Source of the DNA: a virus
Virus record (IMG/VR): IMGVR_UViG_3300007236_000046
Coordinates: 1-26,492 of that record
Direction: 5' to 3' (one strand)
DNA: 26,492 bases
The notes beneath the pieces were generated by a model that searched no databases, was not told where the DNA came from, and saw nothing but the letters and a program-made list of their open reading frames with translations. Of the stretch, positions 14,619-22,077 are shown piece by piece. Each line of letters opens with the position of its first letter. Position 1 is the stretch's first letter. A program made the position numbers and the translations under genes.

Positions 14619-14646
14619 ATTATACCCAAAATATTGGAAATTGCAA
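14619..14646 (-). promoter_or_regulatory. Sigma70-like promoter for gp55
   Basis: The minus strand has TTGCAA (14646-14641), a 16-nt spacer and a perfect TATAAT (14624-14619). The predicted start is at or next to the A of the gp55 ATG (14612). It follows an AT-rich terminator, consistent with a new transcription unit for gp55-47-46. Confidence 0.58.
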
Positions 14647-14649
14647 GAT

Positions 14650-14671
14650 AAAAAAACTTTTTTTAAAAGTT
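14650..14671 (-). terminator. AT-rich intrinsic terminator
   Basis: The minus strand has AACTTTT (14671-14665), a 3-nt loop AAA, AAAAGTT (14661-14655), running into TTTTT. The stem has only one G-C pair, so it is weak. It lies between the 117-residue gene (end 14731) and the gp55 promoter. Confidence 0.45.
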
Positions 14672-14730
14672 ACTTGACAGATTTAAGATTAGAATATAAA
14701 CTAATTTTGTCCCACAGGGAATAGCTTATA

Positions 14731-15084
14731 TCAATGGAGTTCAGTCGTAGGTAAATCATATTCCTTACCAACAATAGGAACTAAGTCATTAGTGAGCAAC
14801 TCTTCCCAATTAGTTGCAGCTTTGTCATAAATTGAAACGAAACTTGAGTTGAGTGTACTCCTGTGTAGAATATCAGATTTATAGATATCTATTGCAATAT
14901 CAGAAGATAGTGGAATGTATGGGAAAAATCCCAATTTAGTTTGGGTTATGTCGATTGGTACAAGTTGGAAACTCATTGGAAGTATAATCTTCACAGTTTC
15001 AGTAGATTCAATAGTCATGCCAACGATTTCATTACCAGAAACTAATTTTATGATTTCGTATTTTTTAGGGCTCACATCGTTCAT
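14731..15084 (-). CDS. Conserved T4-like protein of unknown function, Sm-like pattern
   Basis: A 117-residue protein. The segment 'YEIIKLVSGNEIVGMTIEST' followed by 'VKIILPMSFQLVP' (9-44) recalls the strand pattern of Sm/LSm folds (k-L-.-G-.-.-i-.-G, then .-i-.-.-P). The rest is a strand-rich region, then a short helix. An RNA-binding or oligomer-forming role would follow if the fold is right, but no RNA-binding residues are certain. It is coupled to UvsW by a 4-nt overlap and is followed by a weak terminator. I do not recognise a named T4 gene here. Confidence 0.75.
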   Translation of the reverse strand: MNDVSPKKYEIIKLVSGNEIVGMTIESTETVKIILPMSFQLVPIDITQTKLGFFPYIPLSSDIAIDIYKSDILHRSTLNSSFVSIYDKAATNWEELLTNDLVPIVGKEYDLPTTELH

Positions 15085-16493
15085 AATTTAATTTGTGTTA
15101 TCTCGTATTCGAAGTCCTCTTCGTTATAGATATTTATTCGTTCTCTCAGATGGTTTAATGTATAGTTGTTGGTACCCAAATCATCTGATATATCAAACAA
15201 CCTTACACTAATTTTATTCTCAGACTTTCTCAACCCTCTACCAATCGACTGCAAGTTTCGTATCTTAGATTTAGATGGAGAGGCAAAAACAATATTATCA
15301 ATTTTCTTTATATTGACCCCTGTAGAGAATGTACCATAAGACGCAAGAATAACATTGTCATCTTCTTCCTCCACAATACTTCGAACCAGTTCTCTGTCTT
15401 TCGTATCTGTACCACCAAAAACATAATGTAATTTATCACCCAGTCTTGTAGACATTTTTTCATGTAGAACCGCACCATGTTTTTCTACGTATTGAAATAA
15501 TACAAGTGTGTTACCTTTTAAATTATATACAAGATTACAAATGAAATCATTTCTCTTTTCGTGTGAAACCAAATAGTCCATCTCTTCTTGATATGTCATC
15601 TTTTGTTGTTTTGAATGTTTGAGAATGATACATTTAATTTTCAGATTTGCAACAGTTCCTTGTTCCATAAGTTCTGATGTAGAAATTACTTTTTTAACAG
15701 GACCAAACAAACCTTCTAGTTGCAATCTGTGTACCTCTGTTCCATCAAGTGTTCCAGTTGTACCAATTCGATATGGGGTTTCAATCATTTTTTCCATAAT
15801 ACTTTTGAGTACATTTGCTTTAAACAGATGTGCTTCATCTCCAATCACAACATCAAAACTTTGTAAAACATCTTTGGGTGCTTTACTAAAGGATTGCCAT
15901 GTAGTAATTGTAATAGGTGCATCAAATACTTCCTGTCCACTATAAATTTTACATATACGTTCTTTATATCCGTAGTCTTCAAAATCTTTAGTCATCTGTT
16001 CGACTAATGAAGTAGTTGGAACAATAATAACCGTTTTAGCACCATACCATCGGGTAATTAAGTAAATAATAAGAGATTTACCAGATGCAGTTGGGGACAA
16101 CAGAAGTTTCCTACCATATTGTAATGCAGATGTAAATGCATCTATCTGATAGTCTCTTGGTTCAAAAGGTAAACCAACTTCAGAAACAAATTCTTTTACT
16201 TGTTTATCTGATAATTCTATTGGGTCACCTAAAATTTGTGGTACACCTTTTAGTATTAGTTCTCTTTCCTCACAAAATCTTTCTAGATATGGTATCAAAC
16301 CAATATAAAGTTTGTTTGTTTTTAGATTGAATAAACGTATCTTACCATCCCAAAATTTATTTTTATAGGATGGCATAAATTTAGCATTAGGTACAGTGAA
16401 CGAAAAGAATTCAAATAAATCTCTTCGTATGCCATCATCCGCACTAACAAACATAAAAACATCGTCGGATTTACCAACAACAACTTTAGACAT
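15081..16493 (-). CDS. uvsW: UvsW RNA-DNA/DNA helicase
   Basis: A 470-residue SF2 helicase (T4 UvsW is 503). The ATG at 16493 is chosen; a TTG at 16508 would add five residues. The N-terminal domain (1-100) has the typical 'FFSFTVPNAKFMPSYKNKFWDGKIRLFN' stretch in two blocks around residues 29-56. Walker A is SPTASGKS (K139), the DEAH box is D219-E-A-H222, motif III is 'GTTGTLDG' (244-251), and motif VI is 'QSIGRGLRKS' near 430. UvsW unwinds branched DNA and R-loops and shuts off origin replication so that recombination-dependent replication takes over. It overlaps the upstream oxygenase gene by 8 nt. Confidence 0.96.
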   Translation of the reverse strand: MSKVVVGKSDDVFMFVSADDGIRRDLFEFFSFTVPNAKFMPSYKNKFWDGKIRLFNLKTNKLYIGLIPYLERFCEERELILKGVPQILGDPIELSDKQVKEFVSEVGLPFEPRDYQIDAFTSALQYGRKLLLSPTASGKSLIIYLITRWYGAKTVIIVPTTSLVEQMTKDFEDYGYKERICKIYSGQEVFDAPITITTWQSFSKAPKDVLQSFDVVIGDEAHLFKANVLKSIMEKMIETPYRIGTTGTLDGTEVHRLQLEGLFGPVKKVISTSELMEQGTVANLKIKCIILKHSKQQKMTYQEEMDYLVSHEKRNDFICNLVYNLKGNTLVLFQYVEKHGAVLHEKMSTRLGDKLHYVFGGTDTKDRELVRSIVEEEDDNVILASYGTFSTGVNIKKIDNIVFASPSKSKIRNLQSIGRGLRKSENKISVRLFDISDDLGTNNYTLNHLRERINIYNEEDFEYEITQIKL

Positions 16494-17199
16494 ACGGTGC
16501 CCCACCAAACCACATAACTAAAGAATTTCTAGTACCCCATTTAACGGGTTTGATTCTGTGGTGTGTGAGTGATGGAAAGATTACAATTGAACCTTTTGCT
16601 GTGGAAGAATACGGCATAGTCCATATTTGGTTGTTTACATCAAGCTTACCGTTTTCTGGTATCCTATCAAAAACCCTTTCCCATTCTACAAATTGAAAAT
16701 CACCGCCTTCATATTCTGATGGGTCATTCAAAATTAAAGACGCACTTATTTTTCGAATGAATGGTGCACCATTACCATCAACATATGGGTATTGTGAAAT
16801 AAACTGGTCATCTTGATGCCAAGTATAATGGTCGCCAAAATCTTTACACCCATAGTAAGTTGTATGTTGCCATTGTTCTGTTATATAAAATTCTAAAGTA
16901 GATTTCATAACCTCAGAAACAACTTGTTGAGTTTGTGTATAAATTTTAGTTACCATTTCTTCAGGTAAAGTTCCTGAGTCTAACCATCTTATTTCAGAAC
17001 TTCTTATATTTGGGTCTGTTTGCCCCATCCCCCGTTCATCTGGATTTGGTGCGTCTGGGTCTATATAGAGTTCCTGTTTACCAGTAGAACCAGTTGATGG
17101 TGGTATAACTCTACAAAATTGGTTAATATAATCCGCCTCGTCTGAAGTCAAAAAATCCTTTATACAACAGACATTACCTTTATTCATAACAACATTCAT
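16486..17199 (-). CDS. 2OG-Fe(II) oxygenase (PKHD/prolyl hydroxylase-like)
   Basis: A 237-residue protein from the ATG at 17199, with AGGACA 6 nt upstream; the TTG at 17232 lies inside uvsY and is rejected. The active-site set is complete: H128-Q-D130 ('YTWHQDDQF'), the distal His H214 in 'FPSLTHHRIKPV' and R224 for 2-oxoglutarate. 'RKISASLILNDPSEYEGGDF' (149-168) is the family's central strand pair. It resembles the PKHD-type hydroxylases found next to T4 recombination genes in marine phages. The substrate is unknown. The gene sits between uvsY and uvsW and is co-transcribed with them, beginning 1 nt after the uvsY stop. Confidence 0.88.
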   Translation of the reverse strand: MNVVMNKGNVCCIKDFLTSDEADYINQFCRVIPPSTGSTGKQELYIDPDAPNPDERGMGQTDPNIRSSEIRWLDSGTLPEEMVTKIYTQTQQVVSEVMKSTLEFYITEQWQHTTYYGCKDFGDHYTWHQDDQFISQYPYVDGNGAPFIRKISASLILNDPSEYEGGDFQFVEWERVFDRIPENGKLDVNNQIWTMPYSSTAKGSIVIFPSLTHHRIKPVKWGTRNSLVMWFGGAPYV

Positions 17200-17200
17200 A

Positions 17201-17644
17201 TTATTGTCCTGCCATAAACTTACGCCACTCAATTGTGTTTTTAATTGTTTGGTGTCTCCATTTGATATTCTCGATACAACCTTTGAGATAATCTATGGTC
17301 GTTTCAATATAAAAGATTTTTGATTTCATTTGTTGGACATCGTTATCTGCATCTAAAAAAGTTTTGTAATCACCTTTCAAGATTTTCAATCCATCGAATG
17401 GGTCATCACCCCACCCAAGATGTTCAAGTGTATTCTGGTCAATCTTTCCTGTATACCAAAGCCACTTGTTTTTTTGCAGAGTTGACATTTTAAGATTGAG
17501 CGATTGAAGAGTTAACAATTTATCTGTTAACATGTCGGTATATTTTGCGTGGAGTTTTGGTACTTCTAATGATGAACGGTCGAGCTCAATATCATCTATC
17601 TCACAGTCTTTCGACCATTCATTCTTAATTTCATCAAGTGTCAT
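17201..17644 (-). CDS. uvsY: UvsY recombination mediator
   Basis: A 147-residue protein, slightly longer than T4 UvsY (137). The opening 'MTLDEIKNEWSKDCEIDDIEL' and the ending 'IKWRHQTIKNTIEWRKFMAGQ' align with T4 UvsY ('LEDLQEELKKDVFID' and 'IKSRGFAIKHIQDMRAFEAGK'). UvsY loads UvsX recombinase onto gp32-coated single-stranded DNA. It is mostly helical and Lys-rich. No good ribosome binding site is seen in the AT-rich 16 nt before the ATG, so translation may depend on coupling to gp3. The order 23-3-uvsY-uvsW is that of marine T4-like phages. Confidence 0.92.
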   Translation of the reverse strand: MTLDEIKNEWSKDCEIDDIELDRSSLEVPKLHAKYTDMLTDKLLTLQSLNLKMSTLQKNKWLWYTGKIDQNTLEHLGWGDDPFDGLKILKGDYKTFLDADNDVQQMKSKIFYIETTIDYLKGCIENIKWRHQTIKNTIEWRKFMAGQ

Positions 17645-17660
17645 AATATAAAAAAATCAA

Positions 17661-18146
17661 TTATTCGAATTCGTAATATGCAAACCTAAATCGAGCATTA
17701 CATGTGATTGTATCTGTTTCACCACCAGATTCAAATCCAACACCTTGTAAACTTGTTGGTATACAATCTCTAAACTTTATGTATTTAACTGGGATATTTT
17801 TGTTTGTTGTTATAACCAAAGTTATATCAGTAAATTGACCGAGAGGGTCCGTGTATCCAGTATATTTGTCCGGATTTCTGAAAGGAATGATTGTATCCAT
17901 CCAATCATATATTTCTTTAAAATTTTCTAGGTCTTCATCAACCAAGAACGTGACTTCTAATTGTTCAAATTCAACTTTATCACCTGGGAAATATACATCA
18001 ACACCAATTCCTGCCGGTTGAACAGCTTCTGTGAAAGTCATGCCAGGTAAATTAACAGACTTTACATAATATTCCACATTAGGAATTTTATCAATTAAGA
18101 GTCTAAAATTACCTCGATTGAGAATGGACTTGTTTATGTCTACCAT
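17661..18146 (-). CDS. gp3: Tail terminator / tail completion protein gp3
   Basis: A 161-residue protein (T4 gp3 is 176). It aligns with gp3 in 'NFRLLIDKIPNVEYYVKSVNLPG' (gp3 'NFVVSIP...AQSVPIPG'), in 'LEVTFLVDEDLENFKEIYDWM' (gp3 'LIVRFIVDEEFKSWIGMYEWM') and in the C-terminal strand pattern ending 'CNARFRFAYYEFE'. gp3 caps the tail tube and sets the tail's top. A general similarity to the gp19 tail-tube fold is expected for this family. The gene has no ribosome binding site. A late motif CATAAATA lies 5 nt before its ATG, predicting a leaderless late mRNA. Confidence 0.88.
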   Translation of the reverse strand: MVDINKSILNRGNFRLLIDKIPNVEYYVKSVNLPGMTFTEAVQPAGIGVDVYFPGDKVEFEQLEVTFLVDEDLENFKEIYDWMDTIIPFRNPDKYTGYTDPLGQFTDITLVITTNKNIPVKYIKFRDCIPTSLQGVGFESGGETDTITCNARFRFAYYEFE

Positions 18147-18151
18147 ATATC

Positions 18152-18159
18152 TATTTATG
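18152..18159 (-). promoter_or_regulatory. Late promoter CATAAATA for gp3, predicted leaderless
   Basis: CATAAATA on the minus strand, then 5 nt (GATAT), then the gp3 ATG at 18146. The spacing equals that at 11281-11288. It sits just after the gp23 terminator, so gp3 needs its own promoter. Confidence 0.65.
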
Positions 18160-18164
18160 CAAAC

Positions 18165-18189
18165 AAAAAAGGGTCCCGAAGGACCCTTT
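18165..18189 (-). terminator. Strong UUCG-loop terminator after gp23
   Basis: The minus strand has AAAGGGTCC (18189-18181), loop TTCG, GGACCCTTT (18176-18168), then a T-rich tail. It is a 9-bp stem closed by the very stable C(UUCG)G tetraloop. It isolates the highly expressed capsid transcript from the recombination genes. Confidence 0.92.
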
Positions 18190-18214
18190 CTCGTACTCTC
18201 TAATAAGAGTGATG

Positions 18215-19519
18215 TTACATGATGTTTGTAACAGCAGCCTTACGATAGTATTGGTTTTGACCAGCAGTGATGTCACCAGCTGATTGACCAGCAGTTTGCA
18301 GAGCAACGAATGGGTTGACTGCCATACCATAACGGGTCTTGAAACCAATCTTAGGTTGGAAAGTATTTTCACCAACCGCACGTACCATCTGGAGAGGTAC
18401 GTATGGGCAGTAGAACATACCAGCATCATAAGGATTTGAACCCTTATAACCAACCGTCAAATACTGTGAACCAGCATATGGGTCGATGTATACACGATGA
18501 CGACCATTAAGAACACCAGCAAAGGTGTTACCAGTGTCATCTACACTTAAACCAGTGTTCAAAGCAGGAGTGTAATCCAACACACCAGCCATTGATAATG
18601 CTGAAGCAACATCAGAAGAACAAAGGATAAAGTTACCCTTACCGCGACGAGTGTCAATAGCAATTGCGTTTGACTCACGTTCGATTTGGAATAACAGACC
18701 CTTGAATTTTTCAACTGACCATCGACCGTTAGCGTCAACGTCTAGGTTGAAAGTACCGGGTGAAGCTGTACCAAGAGCACCTTGCTTAGCTTGAATATTC
18801 ATTTCACGGATAACTTCACGGTTAATTTCCGCAAGAATTTCCGTAGAAAGAATGTTAGCAAGTTCAGCTTCTGCGTCAAGACCGTGGATAGCCTTAAGGT
18901 CTTGTGAAAGTTCGAGTGAGTACTCAGCTTTCAACGCACGTGACTTAGCAGTTACCGTGGAACGCTCAATACTGAACGCCATTTCACGGAAATCGTTAGT
19001 TCCAGGATTATCTCCAAGAGCTTCTGCGGTAGCAGTAGCCATACCAGTCGGTGTGTCATTCTCGTACCCAGGTGAAGCAAATGGGTCATCTTCTTGTGCA
19101 GCAAGAGGACCAGAGATAGGACCACTACCTGTAGAATAAGCAACATTTGCTTCATCATGCAGGGCTTCAGTCTTGCTAGCAATACCAGCTGTTCGGTAAT
19201 CGTTATAACGTGCTTTCATTGCAAAGATAAGACCAGTTGGTCCAGTCATTGGTTGTACACCAATCATATCATATGCAATAAGGTTAGGCATAGCACGACG
19301 CACCAAAGAAATCAGAATTGGGTCCCAATTGTTGATGTGTGCACCAGTCGCATTCAGAGGGGCTTCCGCCAACATCTGACGCTCTTCACGAAGAGCATTT
19401 TCTTGGTTCTCAAGAATTACAGCAGTAACAGAACGCTTGTAATTATCGGTGATCGCAGGAAGATCAGCGTGTTCAAGGATCGGTTGCCACTTTTCTTGTA
19501 GGTTTTCTGACATAAACAT
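18215..19519 (-). CDS. gp23: Major capsid protein gp23
   Basis: A 434-residue protein of the T4 gp23 family. 'WDPILISLVRRAMPNLIAYDMIGVQPMTGPTGLIFAMKARY' (split at about residues 65-105) and 'FREMAFSIERSTVTAKSRALKAEYS' are strongly conserved gp23 blocks, as is 'YVPLQMVRAVGENTFQPKIGFKTRY' near the end. It forms the hexamers of the head shell after proteolysis. The likely gp21 cleavage site is L50-A-E52, before APLNATG, giving a mature protein of 382 residues. The ATG at 19519 is used because AAGGAG is 10 nt upstream; a second ATG at 19513 is less well placed. A strong terminator follows the gene. It is shorter than T4 gp23 (521), as usual in marine T4-likes. Confidence 0.97.
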   Translation of the reverse strand: MFMSENLQEKWQPILEHADLPAITDNYKRSVTAVILENQENALREERQMLAEAPLNATGAHINNWDPILISLVRRAMPNLIAYDMIGVQPMTGPTGLIFAMKARYNDYRTAGIASKTEALHDEANVAYSTGSGPISGPLAAQEDDPFASPGYENDTPTGMATATAEALGDNPGTNDFREMAFSIERSTVTAKSRALKAEYSLELSQDLKAIHGLDAEAELANILSTEILAEINREVIREMNIQAKQGALGTASPGTFNLDVDANGRWSVEKFKGLLFQIERESNAIAIDTRRGKGNFILCSSDVASALSMAGVLDYTPALNTGLSVDDTGNTFAGVLNGRHRVYIDPYAGSQYLTVGYKGSNPYDAGMFYCPYVPLQMVRAVGENTFQPKIGFKTRYGMAVNPFVALQTAGQSAGDITAGQNQYYRKAAVTNIM

Positions 19520-19547
19520 TTAAGTTTGTCTCCTTATTTAACCTATC

Positions 19548-20906
19548 TTAAAATGGTTTTAGATTTGAAAGTGCAGAGAGGTAACGTTGCATATCTGGGT
19601 TAGTGACAACCGTAGAATTATCTTCTTCGAATTCCCCTGTCCCTTCTTCAACTACTGTTTCTTCTGCGATGGATTCACTCGATACTGTGAAATAAGCTTC
19701 CTTAATTTCAGTAATTTTTTCAGCATAGTCTTCTTCGTTTTTGAAGTCTACACCTTCAGCAAGTGAAACCAACTTTTCTCGTTGTGACTCAGTGAGATCA
19801 GAACATGCATCTCGCACAACATTTGCCCTTTTGAGGTCGGTCACTTCTTCCGACAAATCCATGTTTTTAGACACTTCAACGTCAAGTTTAGCTTCCATCT
19901 CGTCCAGACGGTTTGAGAGTTCATCCATAACATTATACTTCTCATCTGGAATGTCAACATAATGTTCAGTGAACAATGTCTTCAAACCAGTGATGAAGTT
20001 TTCTGTCATCTCAGAACGCAAACCTCGTTCAATTGCAAGTTCGTTTTCTTTCGTCCACTCTTCTGCACAATAGGTCAAGTACTTATCAACTGCTTCTGCA
20101 AGCTCTTCGTGAATTTCCTTAACAGAGGTTTCTAATTTTTCTTCGAATTGGGTTTCCAACTCTTCTTTAATGTGATTAACTTTAGAAGTTACAGCAGCCT
20201 TGAAAATAGTGTGGGCTTTTTCTGTGTTTTCTTCTGAAAGTTCAAGAGATTCTGCAATGGCTCGGATATCTTCATCGATATCAACTTCTTCCATCTTCTG
20301 CATCGCCTTAGGTTCAGCAGCTTTCTTGGGTTCGGCCTTCTTCTTCTCAGAATCGTTTGCACTCATTGCATCTTCGGCATCGTCTTCAACAGACTCTTCG
20401 ACTTCTTCCTCATCATCTTCGGAATCGTCTTCATCGTCCATTTCTTTCATTTTCTTCTTGCCGTAACCTTCTTCCATCTCATCTTCATCCTCATCATCTT
20501 CTTCTTTGGATTCAGATTTTGCTTTAGGTTCGGCTGCCTTACCTTTAGGACCCTTACCGGAATCTTTGTCATCAACACCATCACCATCTTTGTCATGGTC
20601 CATGTCTTGTGACTCTTCCATTTCTTCTTCATCGTCCTCGTCTGAGTGCTTGACTTTTTCGTGGATTTCTGAAACTTGGTCTCGGTCCATGTCTTTCATG
20701 GACTCTACGATTGAACGAGCAAGTTCAGCCTTTGTTAAAGATGTATCTACTTCTTCTTCATTGATGGAAGAAAAAACTGAACGGAGTGCATCTTTATCCA
20801 TAGACTTCATTTCACTTACAACAAGTTTAATGAGTTCCAACTTAGAAATTTCAGTGCTCTCAGAAACAGCTTCTTGCTCATTAGCTTTGTTATCTAACTC
20901 TGCCAT
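19548..20906 (-). CDS. gp22: Prohead scaffold protein gp22 (acidic, extended)
   Basis: A 452-residue scaffold, much longer than T4 gp22 (269). The position between the protease and the capsid gene, high Glu/Asp/Lys content and long helices identify it. Residues 20-48 and 58-86 are a tandem repeat of one helical unit ('SKLELIKLVVSEMKSMDKD' and 'TKAELARSIVESMKDMDRD'). Residues 88-200 are an extremely acidic linker with a D103-x-D105-x-D107-G-D109 calcium-loop-like motif. Residues 207-360 are a long helical core, and the C-terminus ends in 'YLSALSNLKPF'. The scaffold fills the prohead and is cut to small peptides by gp21. A late promoter lies about 35 nt before the ATG with AGGAGA as ribosome binding site. 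Confidence 0.9.
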   Translation of the reverse strand: MAELDNKANEQEAVSESTEISKLELIKLVVSEMKSMDKDALRSVFSSINEEEVDTSLTKAELARSIVESMKDMDRDQVSEIHEKVKHSDEDDEEEMEESQDMDHDKDGDGVDDKDSGKGPKGKAAEPKAKSESKEEDDEDEDEMEEGYGKKKMKEMDDEDDSEDDEEEVEESVEDDAEDAMSANDSEKKKAEPKKAAEPKAMQKMEEVDIDEDIRAIAESLELSEENTEKAHTIFKAAVTSKVNHIKEELETQFEEKLETSVKEIHEELAEAVDKYLTYCAEEWTKENELAIERGLRSEMTENFITGLKTLFTEHYVDIPDEKYNVMDELSNRLDEMEAKLDVEVSKNMDLSEEVTDLKRANVVRDACSDLTESQREKLVSLAEGVDFKNEEDYAEKITEIKEAYFTVSSESIAEETVVEEGTGEFEEDNSTVVTNPDMQRYLSALSNLKPF

Positions 20907-20941
20907 TTTAAATCTCCTGCTACGAGTATTTGTCTGTCTTT

Positions 20942-20949
20942 TATTTATA
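20942..20949 (-). promoter_or_regulatory. T4-type late promoter TATAAATA (gp22-gp23)
   Basis: A perfect TATAAATA on the minus strand, just past the gp21 stop and 36 nt before the gp22 ATG. It provides a leader of about 30 nt with AGGAGA. It should drive gp22 and gp23 down to the terminator at 18165-18189. Confidence 0.85.
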
Positions 20950-20951
20950 TC

Positions 20952-21605
20952 TTAAAGATTTTCAACGAATTGTTTCCAAAGAGTTAACTTAGTCTCTTCC
21001 AATTCGACCCTTTTTGATTCACGAAGTTGTGCTCTCATCTGCTCAAGTTCAACAGCTTTGAGTGCACCATTTTCGTAGAACCATTCTACCCCTTCATAAA
21101 TCCCTTCAACGAATGCTTCAGGGGCAGAGGGATCTGCAACGATGTCAGCAGCAGTAGCAAGTTTGAAATCATCCTTAACGTACTGTGCTCCACCTTTCTC
21201 TTCAATTGAACCGAGTCCTCTTGAAGAAACTCCTAACTTGGCACCATCATCAATTAACGCTCTGACAATATTACCATTAGGTGTACTTAAAATCTTAGCA
21301 CGTCCAACAAAATTATCACCATCTTCTTCTAAAGATGTGATGATATGTGATACACGGTCTAAGTTAATTGTTGGTCCATCTGGGTGACCAAGTTCTCCAA
21401 AAGCTCGGCCGGGTGCAACAAACTCTTTGTTATACCTTGCAACCTCTTCTGCCATGACTTCTTTTGGATAAATGCGGCCGTTACGATTTTTGATATTCGA
21501 CTGCATAAAGACACCTTCAATAAAGTAGTCTTTCTTGCCTGATTCATCAATCGCCTCAACTAGGCTAGTCAATGAACTATCGTTAAACTCTGATATTAAT
21601 TTCAT
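20952..21605 (-). CDS. gp21: Prohead protease gp21
   Basis: A 217-residue serine protease (T4 gp21 is 212). 'NIKNRNGRIYPKEVM' (37-51), 'GELGHPDGPTINLDRVSHII' with catalytic H74, and 'LGVSSRGLGS' (124-133) with catalytic Ser at 127 or 128 are the signature blocks of T4-type prohead proteases. It sits in the prohead core and cleaves after (L/I)-x-E, maturing gp23, destroying gp22 and trimming internal proteins. It overlaps the 100-residue gene by 23 nt, so it is translationally coupled. Confidence 0.96.
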   Translation of the reverse strand: MKLISEFNDSSLTSLVEAIDESGKKDYFIEGVFMQSNIKNRNGRIYPKEVMAEEVARYNKEFVAPGRAFGELGHPDGPTINLDRVSHIITSLEEDGDNFVGRAKILSTPNGNIVRALIDDGAKLGVSSRGLGSIEEKGGAQYVKDDFKLATAADIVADPSAPEAFVEGIYEGVEWFYENGALKAVELEQMRAQLRESKRVELEETKLTLWKQFVENL

Positions 21606-21885
21606 CGATAACTTCCTTAATGTTTATGCCTTCTGATTCCATTTGACCAAGAACACCTTTTGTATCCTTGACTTCTTTCTCTGCTTGTTTTAGAGACTTG
21701 AAGTCACCCAATTTAGAATCATTCAAATATACATGAAACTTCTTTCCATTCATAGAACTGGTAAAAGAAATGATGACCTTCTCACCACCAATTTTTGATG
21801 TCTCACGTTTTACAAATTCGTGACCTTTAGGTAATTTAAATTTGGATTCGATGAGTTCCTTGGAAATTTGTGAAAAAGTTTTCAT
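21583..21885 (-). CDS. Head-operon protein with capsid-targeting-like N-terminus
   Basis: A 100-residue protein in the place of T4 gene 68, just before gp21. Its first residues MKTFSQISKELIES resemble the T4 capsid-targeting sequence (MKTYQEFIAEA) and nearly match those of the predicted packaged nuclease at 9776-11275. L11-I-E13 is a good gp21 cleavage site. The rest (20-100) is a small alpha/beta domain: strands 'KVIISFTSSMNGKKFHVYLND' (36-56), then a charged helix. It is probably a prohead core or internal protein. It begins directly after the stop of the 52-residue gene (TAAATG). Confidence 0.75.
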   Translation of the reverse strand: MKTFSQISKELIESKFKLPKGHEFVKRETSKIGGEKVIISFTSSMNGKKFHVYLNDSKLGDFKSLKQAEKEVKDTKGVLGQMESEGINIKEVIDEINIRV

Positions 21886-22044
21886 TTATTTTTTATTAGT
21901 CCAATCCAAAGACATCTCAATTCTTTTCATGTCAACAGCATCAGCCGCTGATTTAGTCAAACCTGCATTGATGGACTCTCGTGCTGCGTCCATTTTACCG
22001 TCTGTGATTCTTTTGACGATTTCTTGTGCGATTTCACTACTCAT
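21886..22044 (-). CDS. Small prohead core-like protein
   Basis: A 52-residue protein starting with ATG at 22044 and read as MSSEIAQEIVKRITDGKMDA, ending MSLDWTNKK. The pattern 'I...I..GK...A...IN..L..K.ADA.D.KR.E.S' is like short helical prohead core proteins (T4 gp67-type) of T4-like phages. AAGGAA lies 8 nt before the ATG, and a perfect late promoter lies 26 nt upstream. Its stop abuts the next gene's ATG. It is the first gene of the 52aa-100aa-gp21 unit. Confidence 0.7.
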   Translation of the reverse strand: MSSEIAQEIVKRITDGKMDAARESINAGLTKSAADAVDMKRIEMSLDWTNKK

Positions 22045-22069
22045 AATATTTTTCCTTTGGTTTAGAGAT

Positions 22070-22077
22070 TATTTATA
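22070..22077 (-). promoter_or_regulatory. T4-type late promoter TATAAATA (core-gp21 unit)
   Basis: A perfect TATAAATA on the minus strand. The stop codon TAA of the upstream 357-residue gene is embedded in the motif (letters 3-5). The transcript would start near 22064, about 20 nt before the ATG at 22044. Confidence 0.85.

Noticed and set aside
14601-14625. Plus-strand TTGACA near the gp55 start as promoter
   Set aside because: The nearest TATA-like hexamer is only about 9 nt away, too close. The sequence is the reverse of the gp55 start codons.
15131-15138. AATAAATA inside uvsW as late promoter
   Set aside because: Lies near the end of uvsW about 50 nt before the 117-residue gene, but it is in coding sequence and that gene is already coupled to uvsW. 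Kept only as a weak possibility.
19535-19542. GTTAAATA before gp23 as a late promoter
   Set aside because: Only 6 of 8 to the consensus, and its start site would remove the AAGGAG ribosome binding site. gp23 is better served by the promoter before gp22.
20200-20955. Plus-strand Ser-rich open frames opposite gp22
   Set aside because: They are the complement of the Glu/Asp-rich codons of gp22 (GAA/GAT read as TTC/ATC), with no ribosome binding site or promoter.
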